NCBI GenBank assembly: GCA_021521415.1
Contig: JAIQDT010007641.1
Span: 1-64,000, forward strand
DNA from: Bidens hawaiensis
Taxonomy: Eukaryota > Streptophyta > Magnoliopsida > Asterales > Asteraceae
Length of the DNA stretch: 64,000 nucleotides
Reading direction: 5' to 3'
Both the position numbers and the translations under genes were made by a program. Each line of letters begins with the position of its first letter. The first letter of the stretch is position 1. Below the pieces are notes generated by a model. The model saw nothing but the letters and a program-made list of their open reading frames with translations. It had not been told where the DNA came from and made no database searches. Positions 55,690 to 64,000 of the stretch are shown here, piece by piece.

Positions 55690-56867
55690 CTTTTGTTACT
55701 GCTCACCACCACTTGTTCTAGCATCGTGGTCTATGTTTATCATCATTTCCTTTAACTTTTTCAGCATATCATCTTTGCACGTAAGTTTAACGATGACATA
55801 TTCTTGCTCTTTAATTTTCTCCCTCTGAGGAGTAAAAATAGCTGGTAGCTCACGATTCTCACATTGACAATATGAGATGTGGCTAACCATCTTTCGTTGA
55901 TTCAACCTCATCTGATCTTGAAATTGGCGGTCGGCAACAATCTGACTTTCCTAAAGGTGTATCAAACTCAACAACATGTTCATTTGTTGAGGAACAGTTA
56001 GAGTGTGAAAAGAAGGAGGGATCAGCTTCACTGGACCTTGAGGACGATTAAATAACATATAGGAGAAGTCCGTTGGCTGCATAGTCATCGGCGTTGGAGA
56101 CGGACTTGTAGCAACTTTATTAATAGAAGATATCGGCGTCGGAGATAGAATCGATTGTGGAATAGATGCAAATCTCAGATCATATGACGCCGTGGTCATC
56201 AAACTAGCATCCAGGGTACTAACAACCGTAGAAACCACCAGAGCTGGTTGAGGATCAGATGACCTTGGTATAAATGGACCAGTCTCCACTCCATCACCCC
56301 TACGAGTCCTCATCTTCTTAGGAGTTTCATTCATCATTTCCTTGCCCTTTCTTTTACGTGCAACAGCCTCAACACGAGCTGCTTCACCCCTATCTCTACC
56401 ATTTCAACCATCACCACCATCATTGTTCCCATATGGTCTACGTTCACCTTCTGAATTAGAATCTTCGTGAATCCAACGATCATTAGGTGGTTATACATAA
56501 TCAGGTCTCTCCAAAAACCCTATCAACCTCTTATATATTGGCCTGTTCTCTTGAGTTTGATTACGATATGTCTTCATCCTTTTCATAGTATCCGTAGTCA
56601 TGTGATCCAAAACCATCACATCTCCCACCAACGTCGGATCACGTATCAAATCAGTGCTAGATGATCAATAATTAGCTCCAAGAATCGTGGATACATCAAA
56701 CACTTGTTCTTGTGGTGACGGACCAAGCAAATCTCTTTCAAATAATAGAAAATCAACTCAGAAAAGTTGAATGGCTTGTTGAGTATGAAAGTTACAAAAC
56801 CAGACTACAACATGATTCTGCATTCATTGTATCCACCCTTACGTCCCCCATGTAACAAGTACTTGCA
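55690..56867 (-). pseudogene. Element P: unclassified decayed protein, perhaps retroelement-derived
   Basis: Two open stretches in one frame (56337-55951 and 55911-55696) separated by one stop, with more frames upstream. Features: MYPRFLELIIDHLA near 56690 (a motif I associate with repeat-encoded proteins of Asteraceae), DHMTTDTMKRMKTYRNQTQE, DRWIHEDSNSEGE, a basic KKMRTRRGDG, a Ser/Thr/Pro-rich part, then a charged REKIKEQEYVIVKL segment that may form a coiled coil. I cannot name a function. It lies between LTRs L and Q and may be host-derived. Confidence 0.45.
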
Positions 56868-58865
56868 TGTCACACCCCCGACTTAGGGCCTAGAAATGTG
56901 ACCACAAGTTGGTACATGTTTTATAAATATATCAGAGTTTATGGGTTAATTACATTAAAAATTTACTCGGGAATTAAATATCCAAGTATTCTTTTAAAAA
57001 TACTTGTTTTTATTACAAGGATTTCATTATAAAAAACTGAGCCATCTTGCCACGCGAGCTTCTATCTCCATGATGACTCCTATCCTTGTTATACTTAATT
57101 ACCTGCAATGGGCGGGAAAAATACGTCAGCTATGTGCTGGTGAACAGGTATGACTCTAAAAATATTTAAACTACAGTTACAATACAAATGTAGTTTTCTG
57201 TACAACCTCAGCGGAAATGTCTACTATTCCCGGGATCTTGTACCCCAGCCATACACACACAATTCAAGAGTTCTCTGGGAGCTATTGCCCAATTGAGAAC
57301 TAGTTATGACTGATTCTAGCATGTTGCTTTGTTCAATTTTGTTTGGATCCAAGCACATGTGTTATCAGTCTGAGTTGTTTTTATTGTCTATTTTGTATTA
57401 CAACATTTTTAACTCTTAGTGTGAACTTTTGACTGACTCTTTTCAAGATAAACAACACATCATCTTTTAAGAGTATAAATATGCTTTTGACTGAAAGGGT
57501 TTAACGTATTCACCTGTACCGTCGGTATGCGTTTGAAAACCTTCTTGATTTTGAATGAGAATGATATTAACCTATATTTAATTAGGTCCTTATAAATATT
57601 TGGATGGTGTTTCTTGATTAAGATATTTCCCTTAAGCTTAACCTTGATAAAGTTTTCAACTTTTGTCTTTGAATGAAAATACTCGTTTTAATGTGACGCT
57701 TAATATAGCATGCTTTGGCTAAATAGGTTCTAACACGTTGGTGAGTTTCTACAGGTAAGTAACAGGTCCCGCGGTTGATTGAGATTTATACAAATTACTT
57801 TTCTTCGGCAAGAAACTCACTACTAGTGACATCCCCCTTATAGTTATTACATGCCCGTCAAAATATAACTTTGTTAATATTACTTCACCAAGAAGTAACA
57901 TTTTTGAAAACCCTTTGTGAATGTTATAAAATCTTTTCAAGGTTGAAGGCCATTGCCTTGCCTAATGCCTAAGCTATAACTTAAATAAATTAAACAAAAT
58001 CCCTAACTTAATACGAGCACTTGGAATGCTAATTATAAGAAAAAGAGCAGCAATCGTTGGTAGGGTTTCGATAATACAAGCAGTTTCACTTTAACGGGAC
58101 TTCAGAATTTCGTTTCTTGCACGTTCTTCGAGAAAATGAGTCGTCGGTTGGCTGAGAATGTTGGGCACGGATATCTAGGTTAAATATGTGAAAGTGAGTG
58201 TTTTTTTGGGATGATGAGGTTCAATCCTGTAGCTCCCCTATTTAAAGGAGAAAATTGACTTCTTCGCGCAACGCTAAGATCTTGTTTGTGATCTTCGCGC
58301 AGCACTATGATTGATTTTGCCTAAGAAAAAGAGCAGCAATCGTTGGTGGGTTTCGATAATAAAAGCATTTTCACTTTAACGGGGCTTCAGAACTTCGTTT
58401 CTTGCACGTTCTTCGAGAAAATGAGTAGTCGGTTGGCTGAGAATGTTGGGCAAGGATTTCTAGGTTAACTATGTGAAATTGAGTGTATTTTTGGGATGAA
58501 GAGGTTCAATTCCATAGCTCCCCTGTTTATAGGAGAAAATTGACTCCTTCGCGCAGCACTAAGATCTTGTTTGTGATCTTCGCGTTGCGCTGTGATTGAT
58601 TTTGCCACGTGGTTGGACACGTGTCTCCGATTACTTAGCAAGGTTTCGCGTAGCTCGAAGATCTCATTTTATCCGTTCGCGTAGCTCTAAGGAGTCCTTA
58701 AGTCGGTTATTGTTTGTCGATCTTAGCGTATCTCAAACATCGTTACGCTTAGATCTTAGCAACCTTCGAAGATCCTGATGTTCAGATTTTTCATTTTCAG
58801 TACTTGAACTTTATTGGTTTGGCAATTTTGGTTAATTCCATGACGGATTTTTACGTGATTTTACA
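56868..58865 (-). repeat. LTR Q (3' LTR of a truncated element)
   Basis: Starts TGTAAAATCACG (58865) next to a short polypurine piece CAGGGAGGA and ends TCGGGGGTGTGACA (56868). Flanks are unlike (ttgca against tcctc) and no primer site lies beyond its end, so it is a 3' LTR whose internal region was lost where R begins. It has a hairpin CAGC/GCTG at 57127-57139, an acceptor-like TTGCAG|G near 57102, a donor-like CAGGTGAATACG near 57513 and a TTTAAATAGG box near 58240. Confidence 0.7.
58036..58607 (-). repeat. 286-bp tandem duplication inside LTR Q
   Basis: Units at 58036-58321 and 58322-58607 share the stretch with GAGCAGCAATCGTTGG, the TATA region and the CTTCGCGCAGCACTA motif. The duplication doubles the promoter part of the LTR. 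Small differences show it is not brand new. Confidence 0.85.
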
Positions 58866-59103
58866 TCCTCCCTGTAACATTCGTCATTTTCGGTCCTTTT
58901 TGTATTTGTATTTGTATCAAAACCCGACCCGATTTGTAAACCGAATCTTTCATTAATATAAAATAATGGGTTTTTATGTTTCATAATCATCTCTTACTTT
59001 ATGGATTTTGTTACTTGTTTGTATTATTTGACTTGTTTAAACCTTTTTTTTTAAACACATGCAAGTATTGATATAAACCTTGGAAAACAACTTTGACCAA
59101 TAC

Positions 59104-59115
59104 TCTATATATACA
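59104..59115 (+). promoter_or_regulatory. TATA box of LTR R
   Basis: TCTATATATACA followed by CTTCATTTCTTCTTACTC and CTCTTTCTCTCTC, a typical plant core promoter and pyrimidine-rich start region. Confidence 0.6.
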
Positions 59116-59920
59116 AGCCTATCCTCTTCATTTCTTCTTACTCATTTCATCTCTTTCTCTCTCAAACTAAGAACACAATTCTCAAACCTTCAAGGTTCAT
59201 AGTTATCAAACAACAACCTTCTTTAATTTTTGTTTTGTTACTTACTAATTCATATCTTGTGGTACAACATATATATAATATGCACCCCTTGTTTCCTTCG
59301 GCTTTCATCTTCTCCGGGAGGTGATATGCTACAAGGCAAGGCTTCATGGAGGACTCATTGTAGTTATTGATTATACTATTTTCCTTTAATGCTTTACTGG
59401 TCTTGTTTATATTGTAAGTAGTTTAGCTTTCTAATTCATGTTTAAAGAGTTCCATGGAATTGGGTATGAAGTCACTAGTCTCGGTTTTATCCCGAGATTA
59501 GAACCGAATCAAGACCGAACCAAGACTGAACTCTTGTTTACTAGTTTTGCTTTAAATAGTTTTGTTTTAAATAGTTTTGTTTACTAGTTTTGTTTGAAAT
59601 AGTTAAATAAACATGTTTATGTAAGATTTGAATATTATAACTTCTAAAATAATTTTTATAGTTCTATGGTATTTGGGTATGTGGCAACCATCCTCGGTAC
59701 CATTCCGAGTCAAGGACCGAACCAAAACCAAACTAAACCGAGTTCACTTGCTTAAGACACACAAGTGTGTTTTTGGCTACCGAAACTCATCTTTTCTTCA
59801 AGAATGTATTTTAAACTAATTTCAAGTTATTTTATCAACATACTTTTTGTGTCGGAATCCAACTTGATCTTATAACAAGTTTGGACCGGTGAACCAAATA
59901 CTCGCTTAACGGACGTTAAG

Positions 59921-62002
59921 TGTAAGGCCCCATTACCGGTAGCCCTACTTTAACGTTGGATTACTCATAAACACAGTTCATAATATCAGAGTTAATAAAA
60001 ACATTCGTGGAATAATATAAAAGTCAACCATTCATTACAAACATCCATAACTTGTCTTTCAAAAACATAACATAAAGCATAGTATTTCAAACATCACGAC
60101 ATATCTCCAGATGCCAGCCTCTTCGGATCCTGCCATGTGTCTTCCTCAAGCCAACTGCCTCAGTCGATTAGCCTGCGTGCATACTACAAGTCAGCTACAC
60201 TGAGTGAGTTCTAGTTAATCATACAACATTCAATACATTCATAACTACGTACTTCCATACGTACTTTATACTTTCGTAATTCGTTCATAATATACATACA
60301 TACCTTCATACTCTATTCTAAATTCTACTTTACTTTATTATATTCTGCCTCGGATTTTATTAGGGTCCGGTCCCTTTTTTTGCCTTGAGTATTATTACGG
60401 CTCAGTCCCTTTCTGCCTCGAGATTTATAAAGGGCTCGGTCCCTTTTCTGCCTCGGATGTTATTAGGGTCCGGTCCCTGTCTACCTTGAGTATTATTAGG
60501 GCTCAGTCCCTTTCCTCTGTACCTGTCTATCTCTTACATTCATTCATAACATGCATACGTATCATTCGAACATTATACATAACATTATACCTTGACAGTA
60601 CGTGCAATATCCGAAGATCGTACACGTACCTACAAACAATCATTCATACCTTATATACATATCATTCATATCTTCAACTATCACCCGACAGTACATGCAA
60701 TATCCGAAGATCGTTCACGTACCGACAATCAATCATTTATACATAATCATATAAGGCATGCACTTACCACTTAAGGTAAGTGTATTAACTAATCACGTCG
60801 AGTATGCACACAGCCCCGAAAACATAACAAGGAAAGGGGCTAGAAACTCACCTGAAGTCGGTTACGTTCACCGTCAATAGTTATTCCTTTCTTCAGTTGG
60901 GCACGGCTAACTGCATAATAATTACATGCATTAATTAATTATCACTACTCATCTCGCGTTTCTAGTCTAATTATAACCCTCAACGAACGGGGGTCCGGGG
61001 GCAGCGCCCCTGGCAGCGGGGTCTAGGGGCGGCAGGCCCTAGCAGGGTCCAAGGGGCGGAGCCCCTGGCTGGGGTCGAGCTTAATGTGGAATGATTTCAT
61101 TCCTTACCAAGTCCAGGGACTGTTCTTGTCATTTATTAAACTTCTAATTCGTTACTGGTTCATAACGAATTGGCTTATCTTAGCGAACTGGTTTCTGTAG
61201 CGAATTGAACCCTTTAACGAACTGGACTCCTTAAAGAATCAGTCTATAAGTTATCTCCTCTAACGAACTGGCTATAGCGAACCAATTGTAATTCGCTACC
61301 TTTTTCCCTTAACGAAACGGATACGAACAAAAGCTAGTTCGTTATATTTCCTTTAACGAATCACTAGCGAATCAACTCTGATTCGTTAACCTTCCGTTAG
61401 CGAACTAGGGTTAGGTCAGGGAATGTCAGAACATTCCCTGACATATCTTACCTCGTACCTAACTTTCCGGCGCCGCCGATGGAGAGCCGTCGGAAAATCG
61501 CAGAATCACCGGAAAAACGAGTTTTAACTCATTTTTCGCCGTTTTTCGTCCCGTTCGATCCAGATCTGAGCTAGGGTGACCCCTAAGCTCATCATAGGTT
61601 CGGTTTATACCTGATTCCACCCTGATCTCGTGATTTAAATGGTTTAACGGTGTCGGCTCGTCGTTTCGTGATTATATTTAATGGGTTTAAGCTCATAAAA
61701 TATCATACTATCATACCTTGGATCGGGATCGGTTCTTCTTCTATGATTCGGCTAGAGAGAGACTAGAGAGAGAGAGAGATTAAGTGTTTGTTTTGGTGGT
61801 GTATGGAATATGTGTGAAATGAAAAATAAATGGGTAATTAAGGTTTATATAATTATGGATCATGGGCTTAAGCCCATGGTCCTTTCCTCTTTCTTTCATA
61901 ACCCAAATCCATAACCCATATCCATTTAACCCAACACTAGCCCAACTCCTAATAACCCATACGTTCATTTATTAACCGAAACCCGAAAAACAGGATGTTA
62001 CA
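59921..62002 (-). mobile_element. Solo LTR S, relative of element N
   Basis: Starts TGTAACATCCTG (62002) and ends AATGGGGCCTTACA (59921), flanked by ttaag at 59916-59920 and 62003-62007. It shares with the N LTR the end, the CAGGTGAGTTTCTAGCCCC donor region (near 60850), the hairpin and acceptor (60191-60203, near 60175), two UUCG hairpins (60599-60628 and 60692-60721) and short GGGTCCGGTCCC repeats (60350-60515). A G-rich block with GGGGGCAGCGCCCC lies at 60985-61075, and repeats of AGCGAAC(T/C) type at 61140-61415. Confidence 0.9.
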
Positions 62003-63168
62003 TTAAGGTTCTTCACAATAGAACTATATACTTGGTTAAGTATTTTTGATTTTATTGAGTTATCTCAAAACATTTTGGAAAGTTGACTCTGAGTTTAGTT
62101 AATAATCTAGACCCAAATTGACTAATCCGAACACTCGATTAAAATCTTGTTTTGATATTTATATAACCAATTGCAATAGTGCATTATAACCCACATAAGT
62201 TACTTAACATAGGTTGAGTAATATTTATGAATGAAATACCAAGACCCGGTTTCGAGTAAACTTACTTTTTAGAACATATCTTTAATTTCCCAAATATTTA
62301 CATTTTTAAACCATAAGCTTCATTTATTTACTTTACTTGTCATATTTTACTTTAAACCCTTCCAAGACTACCTACTAACTTAAGACCCGTTTAATCTAGG
62401 TCTTGCTCATTAACCCGATCTCCGATTATTCACGAATCAATCTTTCAAGTTACTTAGTTAACGTGGGTACATTTCATCCCCCGTTTTCACTTTTATATTT
62501 TAGGGGTAACATGCATACTTATTCCAAACAAGAATGATTTATTATACACATTTATCAAACCACAAACTTTAGGGTGTATGATACTTAGAATACTTGCTCT
62601 TTTGTGTGTTATATGTCTCATATGCTTTACGTGCACGAGTGTTTATTTTTATGTTGTTGTTGAGCCTCATAAATTATGATCATACGCTCCCCTAGCTACT
62701 TAGCCTTGTGCTAGTAGAACAGGGCCTCTTTATCCAAGTATGTCGGTTGTTACCGATTATAAAGGATCCTCATTTACATATATTTTATATGCCATGATTG
62801 ATGATTTTATTTATGGTCTCATATACGTTTGTGGATTTCGCTCATATTATATATACTCAAAACTATGAAATTGCTCACCAACATACGTGTTGACAAATAT
62901 TATTTTATGCATTGTTACAGGTTTGATTATTGCTTGAGTTGGAGTTTGAAGACATCATTCTATTTTGATATCGCTAGGTTATTAGAAGAATGAACAATAT
63001 TTATTTCTCGTATTTGGTGTTTATTTGTATGAACAATATGTGTTACTTTGGCGATTGAATGAAATTAATGAGTTGATTAAATATTGTCAATTTAATAGTG
63101 TCTTGTGTTCTTGGGCAATCCGTTGCACCCCGGCATGTTCTGCCGCCTTTGGTCGGGGTGTGACAGAT

Positions 63169-63181
63169 TGGTATCAAAGCC
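63169..63181 (+). other. Primer binding site of element R (variant)
   Basis: TGGTATCAAAGCC three bases after the LTR. It differs by one base from the usual TGGTATCAGAGC, which may be decay or a different tRNA. Confidence 0.7.
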
Positions 63182-64000
63182 AGGTTATAAGATAAGCGGT
63201 TAGACGTAACGGCCTTGTATAGTTTTGCTTTAGGGTCCTTATACGTGTTGCTTATATGTGTTACCCTACTTAATTGTTCATTACACTTATGCATTTAATT
63301 GCTTATTTATTTCATTTAATATTCAAATATGTACACATGCACACACTCTCATAGTATTCCAAGGTATCCTTACCTTAAATGCAAAAACATTAGCTTTTAT
63401 ATTGTGTTTTATGGATCACAAACTTAATTTGGATCTCGTTATCTAAGATCCCTTAAAGGTTTCATTTATATCGGGTTTGTAGCCATCATGGAAATCGAAA
63501 CACTATGAAACGACCATTTGACAAAAAGATTCCAAGAATCGAAGGTGATGTACTTACCTGGGGTGGTTGAATTGTAGTGTGCGTTTTCTAGGCCTACGAA
63601 CCGTGTTATACATGTCAATACTTTAAGTTGTCGAATGCAAGCGTTCCGGTTGCCTCCTTATATTTTTGGTGTTAAAATTACAAGAGCCACGTTGGTTCGT
63701 GGACAAGTTTATTTTTAACATCTCGTTGTATCTCCGTTTTTATTATATGTTCTTACCGTTATTTGAGTCAACAACATGAAAGACGCAGTGGTACGTGCAC
63801 ATGTTCGACTCCACCTATTATTTTATACAAGTTTTATTTGTCGGGATATCAAATCATGGTGGTTCATGTATGATTTTCCCGACTATATATATGAATTTAT
63901 ATATCTCAAAACCTCCAAAATTTTTGAATGGCAAAAGTTTGAAACTTATAAATATATATACATTTTTATCTTTTGATTCAAGTATAAAATAGTTTTACTA

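Larger units (their letters stand above)
58873..64000 (+). mobile_element. Element R: 5' LTR and leader, runs off the window
   Basis: LTR from TGTAACATTCG (58873) to GGGGTGTGACA (63165), about 2.2 kb once solo LTR S is removed. A TATA box lies at 59104-59115. The hairpin CAAC/GTTG is at 62879-62892 and an acceptor-like TTACAG|G near 62921. A primer-site variant TGGTATCAAAGCC follows at 63169. The last 820 bases are leader with no recognisable gag. The ORFs at 63258-63992 show no family features. Confidence 0.8.

Noticed and set aside
59162..59347. Short host genes in LTR R (for example 59162-59347 and 59628-59819)
   Set aside because: They lie within the LTR between the TATA box and the hairpin and have no conserved features.

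Overview
The window is plant nuclear DNA made almost entirely of nested transposable elements. I found no intact host gene. Evidence for a plant: several Ty3/gypsy and one Ty1/copia polyprotein remnants, primer sites matching initiator tRNA-Met, a Cassandra-type LTR carrying 5S rRNA sequence, a Mutator-like (MULE) transposase, and a fragment of mitochondrial nad2 that keeps pre-editing codons. The LTR and Gag families resemble those I associate with Asteraceae, which is an inference.

Letters A-S are my own element names. A (minus, 1-3326) is the Gag end and 5' LTR of a gypsy element running off the left edge. B (plus, 3327-15769) is an older gypsy element whose integrase is broken by C (5255-10361, TSD ctcgt), the solo LTR D (10386-12210, TSD ctggg) and the solo LTR E (12872-14660, TSD ttggt). 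F is an LTR starting at 15770.

17.8-31.06 kb holds a degenerate Mutator-like unit. It has a transposase with a nad2 insertion, a Ser/Pro linker and OTU-protease domain in the same reading frame after one stop, a four-unit 1.2-kb tandem array of the OTU exon, duplicated non-coding modules, and a second multi-exon accessory gene. H (31502-34267) is an LTR. I (minus, 34934-39696) is a gypsy element with recognisable gag, protease, RT, RNase H and integrase. J is a stray RT/RNase H piece of the same family. K (39966-43549) is a decayed copia element cut inside its integrase.

L (minus, 43550-55682) is an old gypsy element split by N (43978-51054, TSD cttag), a complete and very young non-autonomous element with 2.5-2.7 kb LTRs and a Gag-like protein bearing six zinc knuckles. 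P is a decayed pseudogene. Q is an LTR. R (from 58873) is the 5' LTR of an element running off the right edge, interrupted by solo LTR S (59921-62002, TSD ttaag), a relative of N.

Most notable: (1) C has a Cassandra-type 5' LTR and an unrelated 2.2-kb 3' LTR, yet shares one clean target-site duplication. (2) Ten LTRs share a covarying hairpin between a splice-donor-like and an acceptor-like site. (3) N and S carry a repeated UUCG-tetraloop hairpin. (4) The MULE transposase is joined to an OTU protease whose 3' exon was amplified without its catalytic Cys.
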